Origin: Gordonibacter faecis
GTDB lineage: Bacteria; Actinomycetota; Coriobacteriia; Coriobacteriales; Eggerthellaceae
Assembly: GCF_030077735.1 (NCBI RefSeq)
Contig: NZ_JASJEU010000019.1
Coordinates: forward strand, 1-64,000
Direction of reading: 5' to 3'
DNA: 64,000 nt
The position numbers and the translations under genes are program-made. Each line of letters opens with the position of its first letter. Within the stretch, counting starts at the first letter, position 1. Shown piece after piece: positions 16,680-25,928 of this stretch. The notes beneath the pieces were generated by a model that saw only the letters and a list, made by a program, of their open reading frames with translations, searched no databases and was not told the origin of the DNA.

Positions 16680-18023
16680 ATGGACGAGACTATACTCATT
16701 GAACGTATGGGTTATGAGGCTGAGGCTGTGGGGCATCTGGGGAGTGGGAAGACGGTGTTTGTGGCGGGCGGGGTGCCTGGTGACGAGGCTGTTGTTGAGG
16801 TGGTGGAAGAGAAGCCAACCTTTGCCCGCGCGCGCATTGTGAGCCTGGTGGAGCCCTCGCCTGCGCGCATCGCACCCACGTGTGGGGCAGGGGAGGCATG
16901 CGGGGGATGCCCCTGGCAGCACTTGTCCTACGAGGCGCAGCTTGAGGCGAAGCGCGCCAACGTGGTGGCGGCGCTTGTCCGCACGGCGCACTTCGATGCC
17001 GAGCGCGCCGAGGCCCTCGTGCAGCCCTGCCTGCCGAGCAAACGTCAGTGGGGGTATCGCAACAAGCTGGAGCTGGGCGCGCGTACCGACGAGCACGGCA
17101 CCTTCCAACTGGGATTTCATCGCGAAGGTACGCACGACATCGCCACGCCGGGCACTTGCCCGCTGGCACACGACGCCATCGCGAAGGCGCCGAAGGCGTT
17201 GCGCGGGGCACTCAAGTTTGCCCAAGGGTCGTCCGACCTGGGCATCTTCCGCGTGGGGGTGCGCCACAGCCTGCGCACGCGCGACCTAGAAGTGGCGCTC
17301 TGGACGACGCCCGGCGCCTTCCCGCGCGCACACATAGCGAAAACGCTCAAGAGCGCCATCAAGGCCACCAGCATTGTGCGCGTCATGGCTGACCCGGGCA
17401 AAGCGCGCAAGATCAAAGGTGTGGAAACGCTTGACGGCAAAGGCTGCTGGGAAGAAGAGTTGGCCGGTGCGCGCTTCCTCACCAGTGCGCCATCGTTTTT
17501 CCAGGTGAACACCGCACAGGCTGAAAAACTTATCCGCACAGTGGTGGAGGGCCTCGGCGGCACCTGGGGCGAAGAAGGCCCTGAAGGCCTTGAGGGGCTC
17601 TACGTCGCCGATCTGTATGCCGGTGGCGGCACGTTTTCGGTTCCGCTTGCGCAGGCGGGGGCCGACGTGGTTGCCGTTGAAGCGGCGGGCTCGTCGGTGC
17701 GTGACTTGCGCCGCAACGCCGACATGAATGAGGTTGACATCGAAGTGGTGGGCGGCGATGCCGCACGTGAACTCCCTGAGTTGGGTGAGCTGGACGCGCT
17801 GGTGGTGGACCCACCGCGCGCGGGCTTGGCCGATGGCGTGGTGGATGACATCGCGGCCGCCGCTTCGACGCGGGTGGCCTACGTGAGCTGCAACCCCGCC
17901 ACCTGGGCGCGCGACGTGGAGCGCTTCGAGGCGCGCGGCTATCGGTTGGTCTCGGTGCAGCCGGTTGACATGTTCCCGCAAACCTACCACGTGGAAGTGG
18001 TCAGCATCTTCACGCGCCGGTAA
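16680..18023 (+). CDS. 23S rRNA (uracil-5-)-methyltransferase, RumA/TrmA family
   Basis: The 447-residue protein has an N-terminal TRAM domain (about 1-55), a cysteine cluster typical of the [4Fe-4S] site of RumA enzymes (CGAGEACGGCPWQH, about 64-77), and a C-terminal Rossmann methyltransferase with DLYAGGGTF, VVDPPRAGL and the nucleophile motif SCNPATWARD. Expected reaction: SAM-dependent C5 methylation of a uridine in 23S rRNA; the exact position cannot be read from sequence. It is the first high-G+C gene after the island and is transcribed away from the tRNA. Confidence 0.92.
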   Translation: MDETILIERMGYEAEAVGHLGSGKTVFVAGGVPGDEAVVEVVEEKPTFARARIVSLVEPSPARIAPTCGAGEACGGCPWQHLSYEAQLEAKRANVVAALVRTAHFDAERAEALVQPCLPSKRQWGYRNKLELGARTDEHGTFQLGFHREGTHDIATPGTCPLAHDAIAKAPKALRGALKFAQGSSDLGIFRVGVRHSLRTRDLEVALWTTPGAFPRAHIAKTLKSAIKATSIVRVMADPGKARKIKGVETLDGKGCWEEELAGARFLTSAPSFFQVNTAQAEKLIRTVVEGLGGTWGEEGPEGLEGLYVADLYAGGGTFSVPLAQAGADVVAVEAAGSSVRDLRRNADMNEVDIEVVGGDAARELPELGELDALVVDPPRAGLADGVVDDIAAAASTRVAYVSCNPATWARDVERFEARGYRLVSVQPVDMFPQTYHVEVVSIFTRR

Positions 18024-18100
18024 GCGCGCGTTGCACCGAGCTAGGTCAAAGGTGCCGCGCGCCTGGCGGTCAAAGCGCAGTGGATGTTATACGATTTTTC

Positions 18101-18128
18101 TTGTTTCGGCTGGGTTACCTGCTAAAAT
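18101..18128 (+). promoter_or_regulatory. Promoter of the cyclophilin gene
   Basis: TTGTTT (18101-18106) and TAAAAT (18123-18128) with 16-base spacing lie about 80 bases before the start codon. Confidence 0.5.
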
Positions 18129-18209
18129 TCGCTTTCGTATGCGGTACACCGCCCATGTTCGCGTGGGCGCGAACGTAAAGACGAACGAAAGAACGAAAAG
18201 GAGCCACCC

Positions 18210-18743
18210 ATGGCTATGTACACGCCCGAATACCAGCCGACCGGCGATGAGATCGCCGTCATCACCACGTCTAAGGGCACCATTCGTGTGCAGCTCCACG
18301 GCAAGGATGCCCCCATTCACGTGGGCAACTTTGTGGAGTTGGCGCGCAAGGGCTTTTACGACAACCTGAAGTTCCATCGCTATGTGCCGGGCTTCGTCAT
18401 CCAGGGTGGCTGCCCGAACACGCGTGACCTCACTTCCGAGGAAGTGGTGAACGTCTCGAAGAGCGGCCGCTCCCGTCTGGGTACCGGTGGTCCGGGCTAC
18501 TCCATCAAGGAAGAGTACACCACGAACCCGCACAACGAGCACAACGATGGCACGCTGGCTATGGCGCGCTCGCAGGATCCGAACTCGGCCGGCTCGCAGT
18601 TCTACTTCTGCCTGGGCGAGCAGCCCATGCTGGACTCGGGCTACACCGTGTTCGGCGACACGCTGGAGGGTCTCGATGTCATCGGGAACCTGCGCGTGGG
18701 CGATGTGATCGAGCACGTGGAAATCGAGAACGCTGCCGAGTAA
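18210..18743 (+). CDS. Cyclophilin-type peptidyl-prolyl cis-trans isomerase
   Basis: A 177-residue single-domain cyclophilin, with FHRYVPGFVIQGG, GYSIKEEY and the SAGSQFYFCLGEQPML segment carrying active-site residues of the family. There is no signal peptide, so it is probably cytoplasmic. AAAAGGAG lies before the ATG. It accelerates proline isomerisation during protein folding. It sits 49 bases upstream of a TPR membrane protein. Confidence 0.93.
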   Translation: MAMYTPEYQPTGDEIAVITTSKGTIRVQLHGKDAPIHVGNFVELARKGFYDNLKFHRYVPGFVIQGGCPNTRDLTSEEVVNVSKSGRSRLGTGGPGYSIKEEYTTNPHNEHNDGTLAMARSQDPNSAGSQFYFCLGEQPMLDSGYTVFGDTLEGLDVIGNLRVGDVIEHVEIENAAE

Positions 18744-18792
18744 GCGCCCGCGTAGTCGCCGGCCATCCTCGACCAAGTAGGTAAGGAAGCAG

Positions 18793-20148
18793 ATGAACAA
18801 CGACCTATTCCAGCAAGCCCGCGCAGCGTATGCTGCGAAGGATTACGAAGGCGCGCTCGCCGCGTTTACCCGGTGCTTGCAGGACGGAAGCCATCCGCTG
18901 GCGCCCGGCGAGATGGGGCTGCTTTATCATCAGATAGGCAACTGCCTGGTGAAGCTCAAGGATTGCAATGAGGCAATTCAGGCGTACACCCAGGCCACGG
19001 CCGATGCAGCCTACGATGCCTGCGGGGCTGTGAACTACAACTTGGGCATGGCGTATGCCGCTTTGCATGACTACGAAGATGCGGTGAAGCACTTCGAAAT
19101 TGCCGTGTCCGATGCGAAGTACGACACGCCGTACAAGGCCTACACCGGCATGGGCAACGCGCTGTTGAAGCTGGGCAAGTCCGCCGAGGCGGGCGTGGCC
19201 TTCCGTGAGGCGGCGCTCGACGAGGGCAACCCCGATCCTACGAAGGCCCTGCTCAACCTGGGCGTGTGCTTCATGGCGCTCGACCGTCCGGCCGATGCGG
19301 TGGCCTCGTATGAGAGTGCGCTGCAGTTCGACATGCAGCCCGACACGAAGAACAAGCTGTACGCGAACCTCGGCCAGGCCTACGTGGCATGCGGCCAGAT
19401 GCAGAAGGCGGTCAACGCCTTCGAGCAGGCCATTGCCAGCAAGACGTACTACCTGTCCGACTCCGCAAGCGTTGACTACCAGCGCGCCATTGCGGCGGTG
19501 GCCCAGGGAACGTCCGAAATCACGCAGGTCATTCCCTCGGTGGCGGCAGACATGTCCGGCTTGGACGTGACGGCCGACGGCACGGCCGTGTACGCCGAGC
19601 AGGACCCGTACGCCTACGGCGAGCAGGACCCGTACTATTACGCCGATTCCTACGGGGATCAGCCCTATCCCGCCTCCGAAGGCTCCGATCGCTTCTTCAA
19701 CGCAAGCGACGAAGAGCTGGAAAAGTGGTCGAAGGGCCTGGCGAAGCAGGATCGCAAGCGTCGCAACGTGGGACTGAAGTTCCTCGTGGTGCTGATTTTG
19801 CTGGTGTTGGTGGCATTCGGCGCGGCGGTATTCCTGTACACGCAGGGCTGGGGTTACCCGTCGCAGGAAACGGTGGCGAAGGAGTTGCTGGCCAACCCTG
19901 AGGCTGCCGTGTCCACCGTGTTCGCCAAAGAGGTGGACAGCGAGCGGGCGCAAACTATGATTGACCCGGTGGTTGCCGACCCGAACGCCGTGGTGAATGG
20001 CGTGGATAAGTCGATGAGTAACTCGACCGTCTACCTGACGGCCAAGACCGAGCAAGGCGGGGACATCCAGTACAAGGTGTCGCTCGTGCGCGATATGATA
20101 GGCTGGAAGGTGTCCAATATCGAGCCCTACTTCGCAAGTCAGAATTAA
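18793..20148 (+). CDS. Tetratricopeptide repeat protein with single membrane anchor
   Basis: The 451-residue protein has about six TPR units at about 1-235 (AYAAKDYEGALAAF, AAVNYNLGMAYAAL, LYANLGQAYVACGQ). An acidic Tyr/Asp-rich linker with two near-identical EQDPY units follows, then a membrane helix near 335-355 (LVVLILLVLVAFGAAVF) and an exported C-terminal domain of about 100 residues. The TPR part should face the cytoplasm. The partner is unknown. It is preceded by AGTAGGTAAGGAAG and may be co-transcribed with the cyclophilin gene. Confidence 0.85.
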   Translation: MNNDLFQQARAAYAAKDYEGALAAFTRCLQDGSHPLAPGEMGLLYHQIGNCLVKLKDCNEAIQAYTQATADAAYDACGAVNYNLGMAYAALHDYEDAVKHFEIAVSDAKYDTPYKAYTGMGNALLKLGKSAEAGVAFREAALDEGNPDPTKALLNLGVCFMALDRPADAVASYESALQFDMQPDTKNKLYANLGQAYVACGQMQKAVNAFEQAIASKTYYLSDSASVDYQRAIAAVAQGTSEITQVIPSVAADMSGLDVTADGTAVYAEQDPYAYGEQDPYYYADSYGDQPYPASEGSDRFFNASDEELEKWSKGLAKQDRKRRNVGLKFLVVLILLVLVAFGAAVFLYTQGWGYPSQETVAKELLANPEAAVSTVFAKEVDSERAQTMIDPVVADPNAVVNGVDKSMSNSTVYLTAKTEQGGDIQYKVSLVRDMIGWKVSNIEPYFASQN

Positions 20149-20159
20149 CCAGGTTCACC

Positions 20160-20187
20160 GAAAGTGCGCGCACCCGCGCGCACTTTC
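20160..20187 (+). terminator. Strong hairpin between the TPR gene and ndk
   Basis: Perfect 12-bp arms GAAAGTGCGCGC (20160-20171) and GCGCGCACTTTC (20176-20187) around ACCC. Only a short T-rich tail follows, so it may attenuate rather than fully terminate. Confidence 0.65.
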
Positions 20188-20220
20188 TTCATGTTAAGAG
20201 AACGAGAAAGGGAGCTACCT

Positions 20221-20625
20221 ATGGCAGTGCAGAAGACCTACACCATGATTAAGCCCGATGGCGTGCGCAACGGCCACATCGGTGAGATCGTCAATCGTTT
20301 CGAGCGCGCGGGCCTTACCATCGAGCGCATGGAGCTGGGCATGGTGACCGACGAGCAGGCGAAGGCCAACTACGCCGAGCACGAGGGCAAGCCGTTCTAC
20401 GAGGGCCTCATCTCCTACATCACCAGCGGTCCCGTGGTGAAGATGGTCGTGTCCGGCGAGGGTGCGGTGGCGAAGTGCCGCTCGCTCATGGGTGCCACTA
20501 ATCCGGCAGAAGCCGCCCCCGGCACGATTCGCGGCGATTTCGGCCTTATCATGGATGAAAATGTCATTCATGGATCGGACAGCCCCGAATCCGCAGAACG
20601 TGAGATCGGGATTTTCTTCGCGTAA
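20221..20625 (+). CDS. ndk: Nucleoside diphosphate kinase
   Basis: The 134-residue protein shows the full family signature: MIKPDGVRNGHIGEIVNRFE at the start, GATNPAEAAPGTIRGDF, and the phospho-histidine motif NVIHGSDS. It exchanges gamma-phosphates between NTPs and NDPs. GAAAGGGAGC precedes the ATG. Length is normal for the family. Confidence 0.97.
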   Translation: MAVQKTYTMIKPDGVRNGHIGEIVNRFERAGLTIERMELGMVTDEQAKANYAEHEGKPFYEGLISYITSGPVVKMVVSGEGAVAKCRSLMGATNPAEAAPGTIRGDFGLIMDENVIHGSDSPESAEREIGIFFA

Positions 20626-20678
20626 AAGCTCCGATCATCGTATAGGCACAAAAAGCCAGACGAGAGAAGGACGAGAGC

Positions 20679-21716
20679 ATGCTCTACCGCGTCATTGATG
20701 CAGCCGAGTTGCCCTCGCTCGTGTCGGCGTTCATGGAAACCTACGAAGTGGTAGCTCCGGTCAAGCGTGACCGGAGCTACGTGTTCGAGGCCGTCCATTC
20801 ATTCGACGACATTGAGCTGGGATACGACACCACCATCTCCTCCCCGAAGAAGTACTTCTTACCGCCGACGGAAACGCTGTTTCCGTTCGACGCGCGCGAC
20901 AACGAGGTTGCCGCGTTTGCGGCGGAGATCACCCCCCGCGTTGTGTTTGGCGCTCATGCGTGCGACATCAATGCGCTGAACAGGCTTGATCTTGTATTCC
21001 GCGACGGGCGCATGCCCGACCCATACTACGTGGCCCGACGCAAAGCCACGCTCATTGTGGGCATCAGCTGCACGCCCACCGAGACGTGCTTCTGTCATTT
21101 GTGGGGCGCCGACGAGGCCCGCTTCGGCTACGACCTGTTCCTGCAAGACATTGGCGACCGCTACCTGGTAAGCATCTCAAGTGTGGAAGCCGCGAACATT
21201 CTTGAAGCGGCGTGCAACCCCCGTGTGGCCACCGACGAAGACCGTATTGCGTTTCGTCATGCGGCGCGGCGGCGTCAGGCTGCGTTCAGCGAGGACATTC
21301 CCGACATCCAGGACGTGGCCATGCTCATGGACGCGTTCCACAAAGACCCGTTCTGGGAAGAACTCGGCGGGCGCTGTTTGGCCTGCACGGCGTGCTCGGC
21401 CGTGTGCCCGACGTGCTTCTGCTTCGACATTCGCGACACGCTTGACCCCGATGGCAAGACGGGCCGGCGCGAGCGCACGTGGGATTCGTGCACGTCGCCG
21501 CAGTTTGCCGAGGTAGCAGGCGGGCACAACTTCCGCGCTGACGGCCGCAATCGCGTGCGCCACCGCATGTATCACAAGCTGAACGGCTTCTTGGCCAACC
21601 ACGACCGCATGCTGTGCGTGGGTTGCGGGCGCTGCGTGAAGGCCTGCAAGGCAAACATCAACCCCATTGAAGTGCTGAAATTCTTCGCGAGGAAGGGGGC
21701 GCAAGATGCCGAGTAG
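20679..21716 (+). CDS. hydB: Group 3b [NiFe] (sulf)hydrogenase Fe-S subunit beta
   Basis: The 345-residue protein carries two clusters of 4Fe-4S ligands near the C-terminus, CLACTACSAVCPTCFC (about 231-246) and CVGCGRCVKACKANI (about 314-328). The N-terminal region resembles the sulfhydrogenase beta/anaerobic sulfite reductase A family. It passes electrons between the flavin subunit and the [NiFe] core. It heads the four-gene cluster hydB-G-D-A and overlaps hydG by 11 bases. Confidence 0.9.
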   Translation: MLYRVIDAAELPSLVSAFMETYEVVAPVKRDRSYVFEAVHSFDDIELGYDTTISSPKKYFLPPTETLFPFDARDNEVAAFAAEITPRVVFGAHACDINALNRLDLVFRDGRMPDPYYVARRKATLIVGISCTPTETCFCHLWGADEARFGYDLFLQDIGDRYLVSISSVEAANILEAACNPRVATDEDRIAFRHAARRRQAAFSEDIPDIQDVAMLMDAFHKDPFWEELGGRCLACTACSAVCPTCFCFDIRDTLDPDGKTGRRERTWDSCTSPQFAEVAGGHNFRADGRNRVRHRMYHKLNGFLANHDRMLCVGCGRCVKACKANINPIEVLKFFARKGAQDAE

Positions 21717-22617
21717 CTGTGCGGTTTCCACGGTGCAGGTGAAGCCCTTGGCTGCCGAGCCCGCCCCGCTGACGGGCGACGAAATGATGGCTGCGAATCC
21801 GTATCGCCCCTGGCCAGCGCGTATTACATCCATCGTAGATCTCACGGCCACGGAAAAGCTGTTCGAATTCCGGCTTATCGACGACCGCATTCGCGACGCA
21901 TTTCACCATGAGCCCGGCCAGTTTGTGGAAGTGAGCATCTTCGGCGTGGGCGAGGCGCCCATCTCCATTTCCAGCTCTCCCACGAAGCGCGGCTTTATTG
22001 AGCTGTGTGTGCGCCGCGCGGGCACGTTCACCACGGTGCTGCACAACATGCAGTGCGGCGACATTGTGGGGCTGCGCGGACCGTTTGGCCGCGGCTTTCC
22101 CATCGAGGAAATGAAGGGCCACGACATTTTGCTGGTGGCGGGCGGCCTTGGCATTGCGCCGTTGCGTTCGCTCATCAACAACATTCACGACGAACGCAGT
22201 GAATTCGGCAAGGTTACTATTATTTACGGGTCGAAGAACCCCTCCGAGGTGATGTTCCGCCAGCAGTTCGAGATGTGGCGCCACCGCAAGGACTTCGACT
22301 TGTATCTGACGGTCGATCATCCCGACGACACGTGGGATGGCGAAGTGGGCCTGGTCACAAAGCCGTTTGAGCACCTGGAGATAGACGCGTCGAACACGTA
22401 TGGCGCGCTTTGCGGCCCGCCGGTGATGTATCGTTTCGCCATTGACGAGATGCGCAAGAAGGGCATCAGCTACGACCACATTTACGTGAGTTTCGAGCGC
22501 CACATGAAGTGCGGCATGGGCAAGTGCGGCCACTGCCAGATTGGACACCAGTACGTGTGCATTGATGGGCCGGTGTTCAACTACTGGGAAGCCAAGAACA
22601 TCCAGGGGTCGATGTAA
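21706..22617 (+). CDS. hydG: Group 3b hydrogenase FAD/NAD(P)-binding subunit gamma
   Basis: The 303-residue protein is a ferredoxin-NADP reductase-like module: FAD-binding segment ISISSSPTKRG, NAD(P)-binding start ILLVAGGLGIAPLRSL, and a C-terminal cysteine set CGMGKCGHCQ..YVC for a [2Fe-2S] cluster, as in DHOD electron-transfer subunits. It links hydrogen turnover to NADP(H) or NAD(H). The stop codon is immediately followed by the ATG of the next gene. Confidence 0.9.
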   Translation: MPSSCAVSTVQVKPLAAEPAPLTGDEMMAANPYRPWPARITSIVDLTATEKLFEFRLIDDRIRDAFHHEPGQFVEVSIFGVGEAPISISSSPTKRGFIELCVRRAGTFTTVLHNMQCGDIVGLRGPFGRGFPIEEMKGHDILLVAGGLGIAPLRSLINNIHDERSEFGKVTIIYGSKNPSEVMFRQQFEMWRHRKDFDLYLTVDHPDDTWDGEVGLVTKPFEHLEIDASNTYGALCGPPVMYRFAIDEMRKKGISYDHIYVSFERHMKCGMGKCGHCQIGHQYVCIDGPVFNYWEAKNIQGSM

Positions 22618-22618
22618 T

Positions 22619-23413
22619 ATGACGAACACAAGCGGACAGTGTATCGCCTGTCAGGACATGCCGAAGACGCCGCGCGTGGTGGTGGTGGGACTGGCCAGTT
22701 GCTTTGGCTGCCAACTACAAATCACGAACGCTGAGGCGCACCTCATGGAGATGCTTGGCCAAATTGACCTGCGCTACTGGCAGCTGACCTCGAGCGACCC
22801 CATGCCCGAGGACTTCGACGTAGCCGTTATTGAAGGCGCCATTACCACCGAGGAAGCCGAGGCCACCGTGCGGCAGGTGCGCGAGCGCGCCGCTACCGTT
22901 ATCACCGTGGGTGCGTGCGCCACGACGGCAGGCATCCCCGGCATGGCCGCCGCGGGATTCATTGAGCGGCCTGCTCAGGTATACGAACATGTGCCTGCGG
23001 CCTGCGGCGAAATGATTGCCCCGCGCCCGGTGCAGGCGGTCATCGATGTGGACTTCGAGGTGCGCACGTGCCCGGTGGACACGCTCGATTTCGTGGACGT
23101 GCTGCAACGCGCGCTTTATGGGTCGAACAAAGCGGTGCCCACGCGCACGATGTGTGGCGACTGCAAGCGCAACGAAACATGCTGCTTCTTCGGCAAGGGC
23201 GAGTTGTGCTTGGGCCTGGTCACCCGCGCCGGGTGCGGTGCGCGCTGCGTAAACTTGGGCCGCCCCTGCAACGGCTGCCGCGGCCTTTCGCCCGATGCGA
23301 ATTTGCCCTCGGCGCGTGAGGCGTGCGAGCGCTACGGCGTGTCGGTGGCCGATTTCGATCGCGCACTTGAGATGTTTAACCAGGTGAACCCCGCCCTTCA
23401 GGCGAGCGAGTAG
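22619..23413 (+). CDS. hydD: Group 3b [NiFe] hydrogenase small subunit delta
   Basis: The 264-residue protein is of the NADH:ubiquinone oxidoreductase 20 kDa/hydrogenase small-subunit family. N-terminal CxxC proximal-cluster ligands lie in LASCFGCQLQI, and further Cys lie in GACATTAGIPG, CGDCKRNETCCFFGKGELC and GCGARCVNLGRPCNGCRG. There is no TAT signal, so the enzyme is cytoplasmic. The start at 22619 follows hydG directly; the longer frame overlaps hydG and is unlikely. Confidence 0.9.
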   Translation: MTNTSGQCIACQDMPKTPRVVVVGLASCFGCQLQITNAEAHLMEMLGQIDLRYWQLTSSDPMPEDFDVAVIEGAITTEEAEATVRQVRERAATVITVGACATTAGIPGMAAAGFIERPAQVYEHVPAACGEMIAPRPVQAVIDVDFEVRTCPVDTLDFVDVLQRALYGSNKAVPTRTMCGDCKRNETCCFFGKGELCLGLVTRAGCGARCVNLGRPCNGCRGLSPDANLPSAREACERYGVSVADFDRALEMFNQVNPALQASE

Positions 23414-23422
23414 GGAGCTTTC

Positions 23423-24715
23423 ATGACGAAAACCGCCATACACGTAGACCACATCGCCCGCGTAGAGGGTCACGGCAATGTGCACGTGGTCATTGAAGAC
23501 GGCGTGGTAAAAACCGTTGAGATGAACGTGGTTGAGCCGGCGCGCCTGTTCGAAAGCATGGTACGCGGGCGCAGCTATCGCGAGGTGTCCTACATTTCGT
23601 CGCGCATCTGCGGCATCTGCTCGGCGAGCCACGTGGTCACCGACCTCAAGGCCATCGAGCGCATCTTCGGCGTTGAGGTGACGCCGCGCACGCGCGCCCT
23701 GCGCGAGCTGTTGGTGTACGGGTCCTACCTGCAAAACCACGCAACGCACCTGTTCGTGCTGGCCGCGCCCGACTTCGTGGGGCAGGTGAGCGTGTTTCCC
23801 CTGGCCGAGACCAACCCTGAGCTGTTCGAGCAGGCGCTCGGCCTCAAGGCGCTTGGCAATGAGTTGTGCACGAAGGTGGGCGGGCGCTCCATTCACCCCA
23901 TCACGGCGGTGGTGGGCGGCTTCACGCACGAGATCAGCGCGCAGGAATACCTTGAGCTGGCCGAGAAGATGGACGCGGCGGGTGCGTTTGCCGCGGCGGC
24001 CGTCGATTTGTTCCACGGCTTTACGGTGCCTGACATTGCCACGGCGGGCGACATGCTGGCCATGGTGGAGCCCGACTACTATCCGGTGGAGTGCTCGAAC
24101 ACCGCGCGCTTCTTGGAGGCGGGCATCGAGTTTGACGCGAATGACGTGGAGAAACACCTGGAAGAGTACGACGTGCCGCATTCGGCGGCGCTGCTCGCGC
24201 GCGTACGCGACACCGGCACACCGTTTTTCACGGGTGCACTCGCGCGCGTGAACGCCTCGTGGGAGCACCTGGGGCAGAAGGCCAAGATGGCCGCCGCGAA
24301 GGCGGGCTTGCGTCCGCCGGAGAAGAACCCCTTCATGAACAACGTGGCGCAGGCCGTGGAGTTGGTGGACGCGCTCGATCGCTGCGCGGGCATCTGCCGC
24401 GCGCTGGCCGAGCCGGGCGCCATTGAGGGAGGCAGCGAGCCGGTGTCCTTCGAGGTGCGTGCGGGCCGCGGCGTGGGCTTCACCGAAGCACCGCGTGGCG
24501 CGCTCTTCCACGACCTGGAACTGGACGATGAGGGTAACGTAGTGCACGCCTCCATCATGACGCCTACGGCGCAAAACGTGGCGAACCTGGAGGCTGACAT
24601 GCGCCTTCTGGCCGAAAAGCTGGTGGCCGAAGGGGCCGAAGAGGACGCCATCCGCCAGGAAATAGAGAAGCTCGTGCGCGCGTACGACCCGTGCCTCAGT
24701 TGCAGCGTCCACTAG
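23423..24715 (+). CDS. hydA: Group 3b [NiFe] hydrogenase large subunit alpha, lacking a C-terminal extension
   Basis: The 430-residue catalytic subunit has the L1 motif SRICGICSASHV (about 54-65) and the L2 motif DPCLSCSVH supplying the four Ni ligands. The stop codon follows that His directly. Most [NiFe] large subunits carry a C-terminal peptide removed by a maturation protease, so this one appears to be made in mature form. It catalyses reversible H2 oxidation with NAD(P) through HydG; sulfur reduction is also known in the family. It is the last gene of hydBGDA. Confidence 0.92.
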   Translation: MTKTAIHVDHIARVEGHGNVHVVIEDGVVKTVEMNVVEPARLFESMVRGRSYREVSYISSRICGICSASHVVTDLKAIERIFGVEVTPRTRALRELLVYGSYLQNHATHLFVLAAPDFVGQVSVFPLAETNPELFEQALGLKALGNELCTKVGGRSIHPITAVVGGFTHEISAQEYLELAEKMDAAGAFAAAAVDLFHGFTVPDIATAGDMLAMVEPDYYPVECSNTARFLEAGIEFDANDVEKHLEEYDVPHSAALLARVRDTGTPFFTGALARVNASWEHLGQKAKMAAAKAGLRPPEKNPFMNNVAQAVELVDALDRCAGICRALAEPGAIEGGSEPVSFEVRAGRGVGFTEAPRGALFHDLELDDEGNVVHASIMTPTAQNVANLEADMRLLAEKLVAEGAEEDAIRQEIEKLVRAYDPCLSCSVH

Positions 24716-24805
24716 GTTCCTTCAACCATGAATTAACACGGGGGGCATGTTCGCCGAAGCGACGGGTGTGCCCCTCGTGGATTTTCAACAGGGGAGCAAC
24801 GCCTG

Positions 24806-24814
24806 TGCTAGAAT
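24806..24814 (+). promoter_or_regulatory. Extended -10 promoter before mreB
   Basis: TGC followed by TAGAAT (24809-24814) lies 41 bases before the chosen mreB start; TTCAAC at 24784-24789 is a weak, distant -35 candidate. Confidence 0.4.
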
Positions 24815-24854
24815 TCGATTTTACTTGGAATCGAGATTCAAGGGGTTTGCCTCT

Positions 24855-25910
24855 ATGTCCTTTTTAGACGTGTTCTCGGGTCTGACCGGCCAGATGTCGA
24901 CGGACATGGCCATCGACCTCGGAACTGCCAATACGCTGGTCGCCATTACGGGTGAGGGTATCGTCATCAACGAGCCTTCCGTCGTTGCCATCGAGAAGAG
25001 CACCCATCGCGTGCTCGCCGTTGGTCACGAGGCGAAGAACATGATCAACCACACGCCTGAGGCGTTTTCGGCAGAGCATCCGCTGAAAGATGGCGTTATC
25101 GCCGACTACGACGTAACCGAAGCTATGCTTTCGGCGTTTATTAACAAGGCTGCGGTGCGCAAGTATCCGTGGCAGGCGAAGCCGCGCATCGTCATCTGCA
25201 TCCCGTGCGGTGCCACTTCGGTGGAGAAGCGTGCGGTGTTCGAGGCCGCCATTCAGGCGGGCGCGCGTCAGGCCTACCTCATCGAAGAGCCCATGGCGGC
25301 CGCTATGGGTGCCGACTTGCCCGTCACCGAGCCCACGGGCTCCATGGTGGTTGACATCGGCGGCGGCACCACGGAAGTGGCCGTTATCTCGCTTGGCGGC
25401 ATCGTGACCTCGTCGTCGCTGCGTCTGGCGGGCAACCGCATGGACGAAGCCATCGCCATGCACCTGCGCGACCTTCTGGGCATCAAAATTGGTGAGCGCA
25501 CGGCCGAAATCATCAAGATCAAGATTGGCTCCATTCTGCCGTTTGAGGACGGCCGCGAGCGCGACATGATCATTTCCGGCCAAGACGTTATCACCGAGCA
25601 GCCCAAAGAGGTGACCATTCAGTCCGAAGATGTGCGTGCGGCCCTGGTGGCACCCTGCGAGGAAATGGTTGTCCACATCAAGGAAACGTTCAAGAAGACG
25701 AACCCGGACTTGGCGTCCGACATCATTCAGAACGGCATCCTGCTCACGGGCGGCGGTGGCCTGCTTTCGGGCCTCGACCGGTACCTCACCGACAAGCTGG
25801 AAATTCCCGTGTGGGTGAGCGAAACGGCGCTCACGAACGTGGTAACTGGCTGCCTAAAGGTGCTCGAGACTCCGACGGCGCTCAAGCAAACCCTCATGCG
25901 ATCGAAGTAA
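24855..25910 (+). CDS. mreB: Rod-shape-determining actin homologue MreB
   Basis: The 351-residue protein has the actin-fold ATPase motifs AIDLGTANTLV (phosphate 1), IEEPMAAAMGADLPV, VDIGGGTTEVAVIS (phosphate 2) and LLTGGGGLLSGLDRYL (adenosine). The start at 24855 gives the normal MreB N-terminus; the frame upstream to 24747 contains the probable promoter. MreB filaments guide lateral wall synthesis. It heads the operon mreB-mreC-mreD-mrdA-rodA. Confidence 0.95.
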   Translation: MSFLDVFSGLTGQMSTDMAIDLGTANTLVAITGEGIVINEPSVVAIEKSTHRVLAVGHEAKNMINHTPEAFSAEHPLKDGVIADYDVTEAMLSAFINKAAVRKYPWQAKPRIVICIPCGATSVEKRAVFEAAIQAGARQAYLIEEPMAAAMGADLPVTEPTGSMVVDIGGGTTEVAVISLGGIVTSSSLRLAGNRMDEAIAMHLRDLLGIKIGERTAEIIKIKIGSILPFEDGRERDMIISGQDVITEQPKEVTIQSEDVRAALVAPCEEMVVHIKETFKKTNPDLASDIIQNGILLTGGGGLLSGLDRYLTDKLEIPVWVSETALTNVVTGCLKVLETPTALKQTLMRSK

Positions 25911-25928
25911 GGCCTGAGCCCCTCCCGC

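Noticed and set aside
22715..24712. 665-codon minus-strand frame opposite hydD/hydA
   Set aside because: Arg/His-rich shadow translation of the hydrogenase genes with no family features.
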